NCBI RefSeq assembly: GCF_003351145.1
Contig: NZ_QQSV01000003.1
Location: 1-64,000, forward strand
DNA: 64,000 bases
Source of the DNA: Meiothermus sp. QL-1
GTDB lineage: Bacteria; Deinococcota; Deinococci; Deinococcales; Thermaceae
Reading direction: 5' to 3'
Below, piece by piece: positions 16,037 to 26,498 of the stretch. The notes under the pieces are model-generated. The model ran no database searches, was not told the DNA's origin, and saw only the letters and a list, made by a program, of their open reading frames with translations. The translations under genes were made by a program, and so were the position numbers. Each line of letters begins with the position of its first letter. Within the stretch, counting starts at the first letter, position 1.

Positions 16037-17704
16037 CTAGTCCACCACCCTGAACCCCAAAGCCTCGGCCCGCTCCACGAAGAACTGGATGTTCTCGCTT
16101 TTGGTCTCCCCGCCCAGGCTCTTGCGCTCGTAGGCGCCCTCAGCAGCCAGGATCATGGTCTCGGCCAGGCAGGCCGGTACGGCCCCTTCGCCAAAGTGCA
16201 GGTCGAGGTTGCCGCGCATGGCCCCGGGGGGCCGCACCACCCCCCCGGGAATTACCCGCACCCCTGGCACCCGCTTGACCGACTCGTCCACGTCGGGGGG
16301 TACCCCCTCGTCGTAAATCCAGGCGCCGGGTTTCACATGCTCGGGGAAGATGACCGGCCTGGGGTCGGAGGTGGCGGTGAAGACCAGGTCGGCCTCCTTA
16401 ATGGCCGAAATATCTAGGGTGGTAATAAGCTCGGGCACCGGCTGGCCCTTGCGCTCCAGGTTTTGCCGGAGGGTGGCGGCGCTTTTCTCCAGGCGCTCGA
16501 GGTTGCGCCCCACCAGAATTAACCTGCCCACCAGCGGTGCGATCTGCCGGGCGATGCCGAAGGCTACCACCCCGTTGGCCCCCACCACCGCCGCGGTGGC
16601 CTCCTTGAGCCTGCGGCCGCTTTCCTCGAAGTGGGCCAGGATACCTGGAATGGCGGCCTTGACGGTGCCTGCTGTGTAGGCCCCGCCGTTGGTGACCTCA
16701 ATCTCAGGCACGGCTTCCTGCACCTTTTTTCCCTTCTCGCCCACCACGCTCCAGAAAGCCCCCAGGCCCACCACCGTGCAGCCCAGCTCCCGGGCCAGCC
16801 GGGCCCCCTGGATGGCCCGCATGGTGGCGAGTTCGGGTTTGGACACGATCTGATGGGGCAGGAGGGGTGCGGAGATAAGGTGGCAGCGAATCTCGCGCCC
16901 GTCGGTGGTCCTGACCCCCCGCAGCTCGCCCACCTTCATGGGACGGAAGGCCAGGGCGATGCGCTCGACCCAGCTTTGCGGGATGAGCCCCCGGGCAATC
17001 AGGGGCCTGGCCCAGCGGAAACGAGGGCTTTGGAAGAGGTCTTCTAAGGTGAGGGGGTGAATCATGAAGCCGCAGACCACCTGCTTCTCCGAGGGAAGCG
17101 GTGGGGGTTCGCCCAGGCGGGGCTCGGTCCCCTCGAGCATCCGCCCGATGTTTTCCTTATAGCGCCAAAGGGCCAGAGCCAGAAGCCCCCAGGCCGCCAG
17201 CTTGGCCCACCCCGGGAGGGGCTCGAGGCTGAGGCCCACGGCCAGCCCCAGCGGCAGGCTCAGGGCGGCGAGCGAGGCGTGGCGGCTCAGGAGCAGGGTC
17301 AGGGCGGCCAGGCTCAGCACCCCCACGGCGAGGAGATAGGGCAGGCCGCCATAGTAAAGGCCCAGGACGATGCCCAGGAGCACCCCTGCCCCCCGGCCCC
17401 GGAGGGGCCTGTTTTGGGGGTTGAAGAGGGGGTAGAGGTGGCCTGCGTACACCAAAAAAGCGAAGACCACCCCCCAGGCCAGGCCGGATAGCCCCCCCAG
17501 GGCGCTGGCTAGGAACCCCTTGAGAAGGTCAAGACCAAAGGCCAGCAGCGCAGGGCCGCTGCCCAGCCGCCTGAGGGCGTTCTCCAGGCCCAGGTTATAG
17601 CTGGAGGCCAGCCTGGGGTCCTTTCCGCTCAGCCGCTGGGCCGCCCAGTAGCCCAGGGGCAGCGCGCCCAGCAGGTAGGCCAGAAGGGCCAGCATCGCTA
17701 TCAT
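16037..17704 (-). CDS. Fusion: PlsY-like membrane domain + long-chain acyl-ACP reductase-like domain
   Basis: 555 residues. Residues 1-200 are a multi-pass PlsY-like domain: SYNLGLEN (35-42) replaces the usual SGNxGATN, GHLYPLF and LRGRGAG (88-107) replace the GHxxPxFxxFKGGKG segment, but KENIGRMLEGTEPRLG (183-198) is a good copy of the third PlsY motif. Residues 208-555 resemble cyanobacterial acyl-ACP reductase (AAR): VVGANGVVAFGIAR is the nucleotide-binding loop, LVFTATSDPRPVI follows, and VPACLAETMILAAEG puts Cys512 where AAR has its catalytic cysteine. The inferred role is making or using fatty aldehydes at the membrane for lipid synthesis. It precedes mqnB with a 6-nt gap. Confidence 0.75.
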   Translation of the reverse strand: MIAMLALLAYLLGALPLGYWAAQRLSGKDPRLASSYNLGLENALRRLGSGPALLAFGLDLLKGFLASALGGLSGLAWGVVFAFLVYAGHLYPLFNPQNRPLRGRGAGVLLGIVLGLYYGGLPYLLAVGVLSLAALTLLLSRHASLAALSLPLGLAVGLSLEPLPGWAKLAAWGLLALALWRYKENIGRMLEGTEPRLGEPPPLPSEKQVVCGFMIHPLTLEDLFQSPRFRWARPLIARGLIPQSWVERIALAFRPMKVGELRGVRTTDGREIRCHLISAPLLPHQIVSKPELATMRAIQGARLARELGCTVVGLGAFWSVVGEKGKKVQEAVPEIEVTNGGAYTAGTVKAAIPGILAHFEESGRRLKEATAAVVGANGVVAFGIARQIAPLVGRLILVGRNLERLEKSAATLRQNLERKGQPVPELITTLDISAIKEADLVFTATSDPRPVIFPEHVKPGAWIYDEGVPPDVDESVKRVPGVRVIPGGVVRPPGAMRGNLDLHFGEGAVPACLAETMILAAEGAYERKSLGGETKSENIQFFVERAEALGFRVVD

Positions 17705-17780
17705 CGGCCCAACCTTACCAGATGGTCACCTATGGAAGCCAGGGGGCCCAGGTGCTAGAATCGGGGTGCCTGCTGGGCGG

Positions 17781-17858
17781 GCGCTCGTAGCTCAGCATGG
17801 ATAGAGCGAAGGTTTCCTAAACCTTAGGTCGCAGGTTCGAGTCCTGCCGGGCGCACCA
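17781..17858 (+). tRNA. tRNA-Arg(CCT)
   Basis: Plus-strand cloverleaf with acceptor GCGCTCG/CGGGCGC (one T-G wobble), D-arm GCTCAGCATGGATAGAGC, anticodon stem AAGGT/ACCTT with loop TTCCTAA (anticodon CCT), T-loop GGTTCGAGTCC and encoded CCA. Confidence 0.95.
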
Positions 17859-17864
17859 GCAAAA

Positions 17865-17899
17865 GGCCGGGGCCTATGGGCCCTGGCCTTCGGGTTTTT
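17865..17899 (+). terminator. Intrinsic terminator after tRNA-Arg
   Basis: GGCCGGGGC pairs with GCCCTGGCC around CTATGG (17865-17888), followed by TTCGGGTTTTT. The stem overlaps the 3' end of the convergent methyltransferase gene, so it may serve both directions. Confidence 0.65.
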
Positions 17900-18434
17900 C
17901 CCACACCGCCCAGGTGCGGTGGTGCCCCTCCATCCACCCCTCCCCCCAGGCCCGGAGGCGAAGGCCCGGTGGGGGGTGGAGCAGCTCGCCCTCCTGCCAG
18001 TAGTGACCGGCCTGGCTGCCCCGCCGGGCCGCTTCCTGCTGGGTGAAGCCCTCCAGGAGGACCAGTCCGCCGGGGGCCAGCCGTTCGGAGAAGACCCCCA
18101 GCAGGGGCCGGTGGAGGAAGTAGGTCTTCACGATGCCGGCAAAGGGCCCGGGTGGCAGGGGGGGGTGGGGGGCTTCCAGGTCGGCCTCGAGGGCCCAGAG
18201 GGGCAGGCCCTGCTCCTTGGCCCTAGACCGGACGAACTCCAGCGCCACCCGGCTTCGCTCCAGCAGCAACACCGGATGCCCTCGCCCGGCCAGGAACAGG
18301 GCGTTGCGCCCCATGCCCCCTGCCAGGTCGAGCACCGGTCCTGGGGGCAGCAAAGGGGCGTAGGCCGCCACCACGAAGGCGGGTTGGACCAATGGGGAAG
18401 CCATGAGGTAGTGGGCGTCCCAGTCCTTGGGCAT
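17874..18434 (-). CDS. SAM-dependent methyltransferase (class I, TehB-like)
   Basis: 186 residues with the AdoMet-binding motif I VLDLAGGMGRNALFLAGRGH (residues about 34-53), an acidic residue at the end of strand 2 (LLLERSRVALEFV) and a late motif LAPGGLVLLEGFTQQE. The substrate is unknown; the short TehB-like form suggests a small-molecule methyltransferase. It starts 3 nt after the TerC stop, an operon-like arrangement compatible with TerC/TehB tellurite-resistance associations, though that function is not demonstrated. Confidence 0.85.
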   Translation of the reverse strand: MPKDWDAHYLMASPLVQPAFVVAAYAPLLPPGPVLDLAGGMGRNALFLAGRGHPVLLLERSRVALEFVRSRAKEQGLPLWALEADLEAPHPPLPPGPFAGIVKTYFLHRPLLGVFSERLAPGGLVLLEGFTQQEAARRGSQAGHYWQEGELLHPPPGLRLRAWGEGWMEGHHRTWAVWEKPEGQGP

Positions 18435-18437
18435 GGT

Positions 18438-19139
18438 TCAGCTCTCGGGGGTGCGGCGAAGAGCCCAGAGGCTTCCCAGCGCAATAATGGCAAAAGTTAC
18501 GCTCAGGAAGAAGGCTTGCGGCAGGTGAAGCGCCAGCTCGGGGCGGTGCAGCCAGACCTCGCTCCCGTGGCCCCAGCCCTCTAGGGTGAGCTTGAGCCCG
18601 GCCCAGCCCACCACCGCGTAGGCCACGGTCTCGAGCCGCGGGTAGCGCTCGATAATCGTGACCATGATGCCTGCTGCCAGCCGGATGAGGAGGATTCCGA
18701 TGGCCACCCCGGTGAAGATCACCCAAAACTCCCGGCTGAAGGCGATGACCACCAGCACCGAGTCCACCGCAAAGGCCAGGTCCACCAGGTTGATCATGGC
18801 CACAATCCGCCAGAAACTGGCTGCGGCGGCTTGCTGGAGCTTCAGGTGCTCCTCGCCGCTTTGCGGCTTGCGGCGGAGGAGGTGGTTAGCGGCCAGGTAG
18901 ACCAGATAGAGCCCGCCCAGGAGCTGAATCCACCAGATTTTGATGATGACCGTGGCGAAAAGGAGGGCCAGCCCTCGCAGGATGTAGGCCCCGATGATGC
19001 CATAAAGCAGGGCCCTGGAGCGCAGGTGCTCCGGCAGAGGGCGCACCATGACTGCCAGCACCATGGCGTTGTCCACCGAGAGCACGGCCTCGAGGGCCAC
19101 GATAATCAGGATGGCGGCAATAGCGGCTCCAAACTCCAT
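18438..19139 (-). CDS. TerC-family integral membrane protein
   Basis: 233 residues with about seven hydrophobic helices. ALEAVLSVDNAMVLAVMV and LVDLAFAVDSVLVVIAFS are the two acidic TerC signature repeats thought to bind metal ions (Mn or Ca export in Alx/TerC studies). TAGGCT ends 7 nt before the ATG, suggesting leaderless expression of a terC-methyltransferase operon. Confidence 0.9.
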   Translation of the reverse strand: MEFGAAIAAILIIVALEAVLSVDNAMVLAVMVRPLPEHLRSRALLYGIIGAYILRGLALLFATVIIKIWWIQLLGGLYLVYLAANHLLRRKPQSGEEHLKLQQAAAASFWRIVAMINLVDLAFAVDSVLVVIAFSREFWVIFTGVAIGILLIRLAAGIMVTIIERYPRLETVAYAVVGWAGLKLTLEGWGHGSEVWLHRPELALHLPQAFFLSVTFAIIALGSLWALRRTPES

Positions 19140-19152
19140 ACGCCTAAGCCTA

Positions 19153-21124
<1,972 letters not shown>

Positions 21125-21137
21125 GTAGTATGGCCCC

Positions 21138-22319
21138 ATGGCCAATTCCTGCGGAGCGGTGTTGGCCTGGTTGGAGCCGCCCTCGGAACCCTCGTGCGGC
21201 GCGCTGGCCGGGCTGGACTTCGCGGTCAAGGATGTCTTCGATGTGGCGGGGCTGCCCACCCAGGCGGGCAACCCCGACTTTGGCCGGCGCTGGGGGGTGC
21301 CCCAGCGGGATGCCTGGGCAGTGGCGCGGCTCCGGCAAGCGGGGGCTCGGCTTGTGGCCAAAACCCACACCCATGAACTGGCCTATGGGGTCACCGGCCT
21401 CAACCCCCACTTCGGCACCCCCCAGAACCCCAGGGTGCCTGGGGGAATCCCCGGGGGCTCCTCTTCGGGGTCGGCGGTAGCGGTGGCGGCAGGGTTGGTA
21501 CCGGTTGCGCTGGGTACCGATACGGCCGGCTCGGTGCGGATTCCCGCTTCTTTGTGCGGCGTCTTCGCCTACAGGCCCACCCATGGGGCCATACCTACCC
21601 AAGGGGTGGTTCCCCTGGCACCGAGCTACGACACGGTAGGCCTGCTGGCTGCCGAGCCTGGGGTGATGGAGCGCTGCGCAAGGGTCTTGCTCTCCGAGGC
21701 CTTGCCGGGGGTTTCATTTGAGCGTGCGATTATCCTGCGCGATGCCCTCGAGCTCTGCACGCCAGAGGCCCAGGCTGCCGTAGAGCGGGTGGCCCTGCGG
21801 CTGGAGTCCTCAGGCCTGGAGCTTGAAGAGAGGTCCCTTGGCCTGCTAGAAGAGGCGCGGGAGGTTCAACGGGTGTTGCAGGGTGCCCAGGCCTGGGGCT
21901 TTCACCAGGAGTGGCTCGAGACGGCGCAGCCCCGCCTGGGCGAGGATGTGCGCAGACTTTTCGAGATGGCCTCGAGGTTTACCCCAGGCGAGATTGGGCG
22001 GGCGCTGGGCGAGCAGGTGCGCCTAAGAGCCGAGATGGGTGCCTGGTTTTTGCCCGGTACGCTTGTACTGCTGCCCGCAACCCCTGGTTCAGCCCCATTG
22101 GTGAGCGAATTGCAAGAAGCAGAAGCGGCTCTGGCCTTTCGTTGGCGCGCCCTTAGCCTCACCTGTTACGCCAGTGTGCTGGGCACGCCGGTGGTCTCGC
22201 TGCCCGCCGAACTTCCAGGTGAAAAGCCCATTGGGGTGCAGCTTGTGGGGCCTTGGGGTAGCGATGTGGGTTTGCTACACCTTGCGCAGAGGGCTTTTGG
22301 TTTGGGGCCTCTGGGTTGA
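21138..22319 (+). CDS. Amidase (amidase signature family)
   Basis: 393 residues with the Ser-cisSer-Lys triad: Lys31 in LDFAVKDVFDVAGLPT, the glycine/serine loop GGIPGGSSSGSAVAVAAG and the nucleophile Ser132 in LGTDTAGSVRIPASLCG. It is shorter than GatA and no gatB/gatC lie beside it, so it is more likely a general amidase or hydrolase acting on an unknown amide. ATG at 21138 is 6 nt after TAGTAT (21126-21131). It lies just left of the CRISPR array, with a 101-nt gap. Confidence 0.87.
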   Translation: MANSCGAVLAWLEPPSEPSCGALAGLDFAVKDVFDVAGLPTQAGNPDFGRRWGVPQRDAWAVARLRQAGARLVAKTHTHELAYGVTGLNPHFGTPQNPRVPGGIPGGSSSGSAVAVAAGLVPVALGTDTAGSVRIPASLCGVFAYRPTHGAIPTQGVVPLAPSYDTVGLLAAEPGVMERCARVLLSEALPGVSFERAIILRDALELCTPEAQAAVERVALRLESSGLELEERSLGLLEEAREVQRVLQGAQAWGFHQEWLETAQPRLGEDVRRLFEMASRFTPGEIGRALGEQVRLRAEMGAWFLPGTLVLLPATPGSAPLVSELQEAEAALAFRWRALSLTCYASVLGTPVVSLPAELPGEKPIGVQLVGPWGSDVGLLHLAQRAFGLGPLG

Positions 22320-22420
22320 TGTGCCGCCAGCAGTAAAACATAACACAAGCTGATAGCCGGCTCCCGGAATACCGCTGTGTTCTGCACTGAGCCAGGGCCC
22401 ACCCTGGTGTTGGCCCTGGC

Positions 22421-22829
22421 GCTGCAATCCCCTTGCGGGGCTATTTGTTTGCAACTGGGCACCGACGCCCCCATGCTCCCGGACTCGTCAATAAGAAGGT
22501 TGCAATCCCCTTGCGGGGCTATTTGTTTGCAACAGATGAAACACGAACAGATCCGACGGGCCCTTGAAAATAGTTGCAATCCCCTTGCGGGGCTATTTGT
22601 TTGCAACACGACCGTGTACCTGACAGTTACGGCACCATCATCACCGCGTTGCAATCCCCTTGCGGGGCTATTTGTTTGCAACTTTTGGCGGCCAGGGAGG
22701 GCAAACGGGTGGGCCTCATCGTTGCAATCCCCTTGCGGGGCTATTTGTTTGCAACAGGGGGCCCGGGGGGTCATTTTGGAGCGCCCGGCGGACGGTTGCA
22801 ATCCCCTTGCGGGGCTATTTGTTTGCAAC
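22421..22829 (-). CRISPR. CRISPR array, 6 repeats / 5 spacers, no adjacent cas genes
   Basis: Six 35-nt repeats start at 22421, 22499, 22573, 22648, 22721 and 22795. On the plus strand each begins GTTGCAATCCCCTTGCGGGG and ends TTTGTTTGCAAC. Spacers are 43, 39, 40, 38 and 39 nt. The first repeat has a change at its second base (GCTGC), marking 22421 as the degenerate distal end. The reverse-complement ending GGGGATTGCAAC resembles Thermus repeats ending GGGGATTGCGAC, so transcription is probably on the minus strand with the leader at 22830 onward. No cas gene is in the window. Confidence 0.97.
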
Positions 22830-22892
22830 AGCATACCCCGTTAAATGCCGTTCTGTACAGCACCCCCAGAGGGGGGTTTTATGAGAACTGCC

Positions 22893-22921
22893 GGTTATCC
22901 ACAGGCAACCTGTGGATAACC
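22893..22921. repeat. Perfect inverted repeat containing two DnaA-box sequences
   Basis: GGTTATCCACAGG (22893-22905), spacer CAA, CCTGTGGATAACC (22909-22921). Each arm contains TTATCCACA, the consensus bacterial DnaA box, in opposite orientation. The same 29 nt would form a 13-bp RNA hairpin if transcribed. It lies 64 nt from the nearest CRISPR repeat, on the presumed leader side. Confidence 0.8.
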
Positions 22922-23052
22922 CTCCCAAAAGTGCGGTTTTTTGCGATGGATGCTTACAAAGTCGCACCTTTGGATTTTTCGTATTCGCATGTTGCGATGA
23001 GAATCGGAAAAACTTGTTTTCAAGGAACTCACCGGGAGCCCCCGGCGACTAC

Positions 23053-23061
23053 AGTATAGCA
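23053..23061 (-). promoter_or_regulatory. Extended -10 promoter candidate reading into the CRISPR array
   Basis: On the minus strand TGCTATACT (23061-23053) is a good extended -10 (TGnTATAAT type). No matching -35 was found at 16-18 nt. Transcription would start near 23046 and reach the first repeat after about 215 nt, passing through the DnaA-box palindrome. Confidence 0.4.
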
Positions 23062-23297
23062 CTTTGCGCAAAACATAATGGTTCACTCTAAAAAAGCGCT
23101 TCCATGGCCTTTGGAACGGCATCTTCGGGGCATTTTTTAGAAAAGCGCGTGCCTTTGCCATCGCATTTTTGACCCATGAAAGCGAGGTAACGTTGGGCGT
23201 AACGGGCATTCCCTAGCAGCTTCGCGGTTTCCTGGGTTGCCGACCAGAGACAGGAGCGCAGAGCGCGGGAGCCTAAAGCTCGCCGTGCTTGCTGGGT

Positions 23298-25946
23298 TCA
23301 TCCAGCGTTTCGCAGGCCGGCTGCAATTCCCAGGATGGAGAGCATCAGGGCCCGCTCTATCCCTTTCCGCTCGGGCGATTCCAGGGGCGTTTTGCGGTAG
23401 CGGTGCAGGAGCTCCACCTGCACCAGCGAGATGGGGTCCACGTAGGGGTTGCGCAGCTCAGTTTGGCGGGCCAGAACCGGATGGTTGAAGAGGAGAGGGC
23501 TCTGGAAGGTTTCCTCCAGCAGGCGCCGGGTTTCTGTGAAAGCCCGGGCGATGCTAGGGAAGAAGCGCTCGGCCAGGCTGGGCTCAACCAGGCGCAGGTA
23601 TTCCTGGGCGATGCCCAGGTCGGCCTTGGCCAGGGCAATGGCCGCGCCATCGAGGGTGCTGGCGAAGAAGGGCCAGCCCTGGAACATGGCCCGCCGCTCT
23701 TCGAGGGGAATCTCCAGCAACCCCTCGGCCAGGCCGTACCAGCCCGGGAGCAAAAGGCGCACCTGGGTCCAGGACATCACCCAGGGGATGGCCCTGAGGT
23801 CCTTGATCTCCCGCACCCGCCCCGAACGGTACACCGGGCGGCTGGCGATGTTGAGAGCCCCAATCTCGCGGATAGGGGTGAGCTGTTCGTAGAACTCGAA
23901 AAACCCTGGCTGCTCCAGCAGTGCGCGGTAGGCCTCGGTGGAGCGCTGGGCGGCCTTTTCCATGGCTTCGCGCCACTCATCCTTTAGGGGGCTGGTCTGG
24001 CCGAAGAGGTCGCGGGCTGAGGCCAGAGCCAGGTGGTAGAGCATCTGTTCCAGGTTGCGGTAGGCCAGCTCGGGGTGGGCGTAGCGGTCGGCCAGGGCCT
24101 CGCCCTGTTCGGTCAGGCGCATGCGGCTGCCCACGGTGCCGGGGGGCAGGCTGGCGATGGCCCGTCCAGCAGTGCCCCCACCCCGGGCGGTGGAGGTGCC
24201 GCGGCCGTGGAAGTAGTAGACCTCCACGCCCCGCCGCCGCCCCTCCGCGCTGATGGCCTCCTGGGCTTTGTAAAGCGCCCAGTTGGCCGCCAGGTAGCCC
24301 GCGTCCTTGTTGGAGTCGGAGTAGCCAATCATCACCTCCAGCCCCCCCCGCCCCTGGACATGGGTTCGGAAGATGGGGTTGTCCAGAAGCCGGGCTACCA
24401 CCTGCGGAGCCCGTTCCAGGTCGGCCAGGGTCTCAAAAAGCGGCACCACGTCGAAGGGGAGGGCCTTGCCTGGGCGGTAGAGGCCCACCTCGCGGGCCAG
24501 GAGGAAGACCTCGAGCAAATCGCTTGGGTGGTGGGTCATGGAGACCACGTGGGCCCCCCGGGCCTTCCAGTGGCGCAGGGCCTCCAAAGCGGTCTGCAGG
24601 GCCCGGCCCTGCGGACGGTAGCCCACCGGGGCCAGCGGCCGGGCGGTCTGGAGCTCCTGGGTGAGCAGCGCCTCGCGGGCCTCTGGGGCCAGGGCCAGGT
24701 AGTGTTCGTGCACCCCTGCGGTTTTCAGGAGTTCAGCCACGGCCTCGGAGAGGACCCGGGACTCCTCCCGGAGGTCGAGGGCCACCAGCTCGAGCCCGAA
24801 AGCCAGGGCGTTGAGCCGCAAGGGCCGCACGAAGGCCTGGGCCACCCCGCCCAGCTCGAGCTGCTCCAGGCTGGCCTCCATCTTGCGCAGGTCCTGGACG
24901 AACTCCTGGGTGCTGCTGTAGCCGGGGCCGGGCTGCTCGCCCAGCAAGGCGCGCAGCTTGTAGCGCAGCCCCATGCCAAAACGTCGGTAGGGCTCGCCCT
25001 GGAAACGCTCGGGCAGCGGTAGGTGGCGGGTTTCCTCCAGGGCTAGCCGCAGCTCGCGGCTTATGGCCACGCGGTCGTCGGTGAGGGAGAGGTCGCGGAT
25101 GAGGCCGTCCACATCGGCCACGAACTGGCGCAGGGCCAGCTCACGGGCGTACTGCTGGGCCCAGGCGGTCACCTCGGGGGTGACGTTGGGGTTGCCGTCG
25201 CGGTCGCCGCCAATCCAGCTTCGGAAGGCGACCGGAGGGGGAAGCTGGGGGCGCCTGCCGTAGTGGGCCTCCACTGCCCGCTCCAGCCCCTCCACCAGCC
25301 TGGGAATTGTCTGCCAGAGGGTGGCGGTGGTGTAGAAGAGCCCCCCCTTGACCTCGTCCTCCACGGTGGGGCGGGTTTTGCGCAGCTCTGTGGTGCCCCA
25401 AAGCAGGGCCACCCGGGCCTCCAGGCGTTCGTCTGCAGCCCCTTCCTCCAGTAGCCGGCCAATTTCGGCGATGTGGTGGCGCTGGGTGCGGCGGCGGGTC
25501 TCGGTGGGATGGGCGGTAAAGGTCAGGTGCAGCCGCAGGCGAGAGAGGAGCTCCACCGTCTTCTCGTAGCTGAGGCCCTGGGCCTTGAGGGCCCCCACCA
25601 GGGCCAGGAAGGACTCACTCCTCGGAGCCCCTGGGGTGCTGCGCCGTTCGCGCTCCCGGTTGACCCGTACCCGCTGGCGCTCCTCGGCCAGGTTGACCAG
25701 GTGGAAGTAGGTGGAGAAGGCCCGCACCACCGCCTCGGCCTCGAAAAGGGAGAGGCCCTTGATGAGCGTAAGGAGCTCTTCTCGGGTTTGCTCGCGGTGG
25801 CTTTGCCGCAGCGCTTTGGTATGCTCGCGGATTTTTTCCTCCAAATCGAATATCCGCTGGCCCGACAGGGTGCGGATGGCCCGGCCTAAAGCCCTGCCGA
25901 GCAGGTCCACTTCCCGCTTGAGCTCCTCGAAAAGGGCCTCTTCCAT
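23298..25946 (-). CDS. ppc: Phosphoenolpyruvate carboxylase
   Basis: 882 residues, typical bacterial length. Catalytic His146 lies in [15 protein letters not shown], the bicarbonate/PEP region is [17 protein letters not shown], and the glycine loop is [13 protein letters not shown]. It carboxylates PEP to oxaloacetate, replenishing the TCA cycle. The C-terminus is GLRNAG where most PEPCs end in NTG. A TAGACT box lies 8 nt before the ATG. It is divergent from the Nudix-ribF operon. Confidence 0.97.
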   Translation of the reverse strand: MEEALFEELKREVDLLGRALGRAIRTLSGQRIFDLEEKIREHTKALRQSHREQTREELLTLIKGLSLFEAEAVVRAFSTYFHLVNLAEERQRVRVNRERERRSTPGAPRSESFLALVGALKAQGLSYEKTVELLSRLRLHLTFTAHPTETRRRTQRHHIAEIGRLLEEGAADERLEARVALLWGTTELRKTRPTVEDEVKGGLFYTTATLWQTIPRLVEGLERAVEAHYGRRPQLPPPVAFRSWIGGDRDGNPNVTPEVTAWAQQYARELALRQFVADVDGLIRDLSLTDDRVAISRELRLALEETRHLPLPERFQGEPYRRFGMGLRYKLRALLGEQPGPGYSSTQEFVQDLRKMEASLEQLELGGVAQAFVRPLRLNALAFGLELVALDLREESRVLSEAVAELLKTAGVHEHYLALAPEAREALLTQELQTARPLAPVGYRPQGRALQTALEALRHWKARGAHVVSMTHHPSDLLEVFLLAREVGLYRPGKALPFDVVPLFETLADLERAPQVVARLLDNPIFRTHVQGRGGLEVMIGYSDSNKDAGYLAANWALYKAQEAISAEGRRRGVEVYYFHGRGTSTARGGGTAGRAIASLPPGTVGSRMRLTEQGEALADRYAHPELAYRNLEQMLYHLALASARDLFGQTSPLKDEWREAMEKAAQRSTEAYRALLEQPGFFEFYEQLTPIREIGALNIASRPVYRSGRVREIKDLRAIPWVMSWTQVRLLLPGWYGLAEGLLEIPLEERRAMFQGWPFFASTLDGAAIALAKADLGIAQEYLRLVEPSLAERFFPSIARAFTETRRLLEETFQSPLLFNHPVLARQTELRNPYVDPISLVQVELLHRYRKTPLESPERKGIERALMLSILGIAAGLRNAG

Positions 25947-25999
25947 CCCGCATAAGTCTACCGTTTGACGCGGGCCAGCCCAACCGTTAGCTTGGGCTC

Positions 26000-26497
26000 A
26001 TGCAGGCGCGCCGCTACCTTTATCGGGGTCGCATCCTCAACCTGGCGCTGGAAGGCAACTTCGAGATCGTCGAGCACGACCCCGCGGTGGCGGTGCTGGC
26101 CGAGCGGGAGGGCAGGCTCCTCTTCGTGCGGCAGCACCGCCCGGCGGTGGGGACGAGCACCCTGGAGATTCCGGCCGGCCTCATCCACCGGGGGGAGACC
26201 CCCCTCGAGGCCGCCCAGCGCGAGCTGGCCGAGGAGGCGCAGATGGGCGGGGAGCTGGAGTTTTTGAACAGCTTCTACGTCTCGCCCGGTTTTTGCGATG
26301 AGAAGGTCTACCTTTTCCGGGCCCGCAACCTAAGGCCGGCCTCGGGGTTGCCCGATCCGGACGAAGAGATTGCGGTGGAGTGGCACGAGCCTTTGGCGGT
26401 CTACCGCGCGGCCCGGGCTGGGGAGGTGCAGATTTCTGCGCCGGCTTTGGCGGGGATTCTCTTCTACCTGCTCGAGGTGGCCTCGATTCCGCTATAG
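26000..26497 (+). CDS. Nudix hydrolase, ADP-ribose pyrophosphatase-like
   Basis: 165 residues. The Nudix box (about 60-82) reads GLIHRGETPLEAAQRELAEE followed by AQM; the glycine usually found after the EE pair is replaced by Gln. LEIPAGLI and the downstream SFYVSPGFCDEKVYLF resemble ADP-ribose pyrophosphatases. It would hydrolyse ADP-ribose to AMP and ribose-5-phosphate. ATG at 26000 is 6 nt after TAGCTT (25988-25993). Its TAG stop is one base before the ribF start, so the two are an operon. Confidence 0.87.
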   Translation: MQARRYLYRGRILNLALEGNFEIVEHDPAVAVLAEREGRLLFVRQHRPAVGTSTLEIPAGLIHRGETPLEAAQRELAEEAQMGGELEFLNSFYVSPGFCDEKVYLFRARNLRPASGLPDPDEEIAVEWHEPLAVYRAARAGEVQISAPALAGILFYLLEVASIPL

Positions 26498-26498
26498 T

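Larger units (their letters stand above)
22830..23297. other. AT-richer non-coding flank of the CRISPR array (presumptive leader)
   Basis: This 468-nt stretch between the array and ppc holds no convincing gene; the short open frames have unlike codon use. It contains a small hairpin (CCCCC-AGA-GGGGG, 22863-22875, followed by GTTTT), a perfect palindrome with two DnaA-box sequences (22893-22921), and a minus-strand extended -10 (23061-23053). It is richer in A/T than its neighbours. It must also include the 3' end of the ppc transcript, for which no clear terminator was identified. Confidence 0.6.

Noticed and set aside
22683-22720. DEAH-box motif encoded by the fourth spacer on the minus strand
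   Set aside because: Four residues in one of six frames of a 38-nt spacer is too little; probably chance.
22377-22844. Open frames of 60-220 codons running through the CRISPR array on both strands
   Set aside because: They translate the repeats (e.g. repeated NPLAGLFVCN or QIAPQGDC) and have no start signals; they are a repeat artefact.
22893-22921. Replication origin, because of the two DnaA boxes
   Set aside because: Only two boxes, no AT-rich unwinding element with box arrays, and no dnaA, dnaN or parAB nearby.
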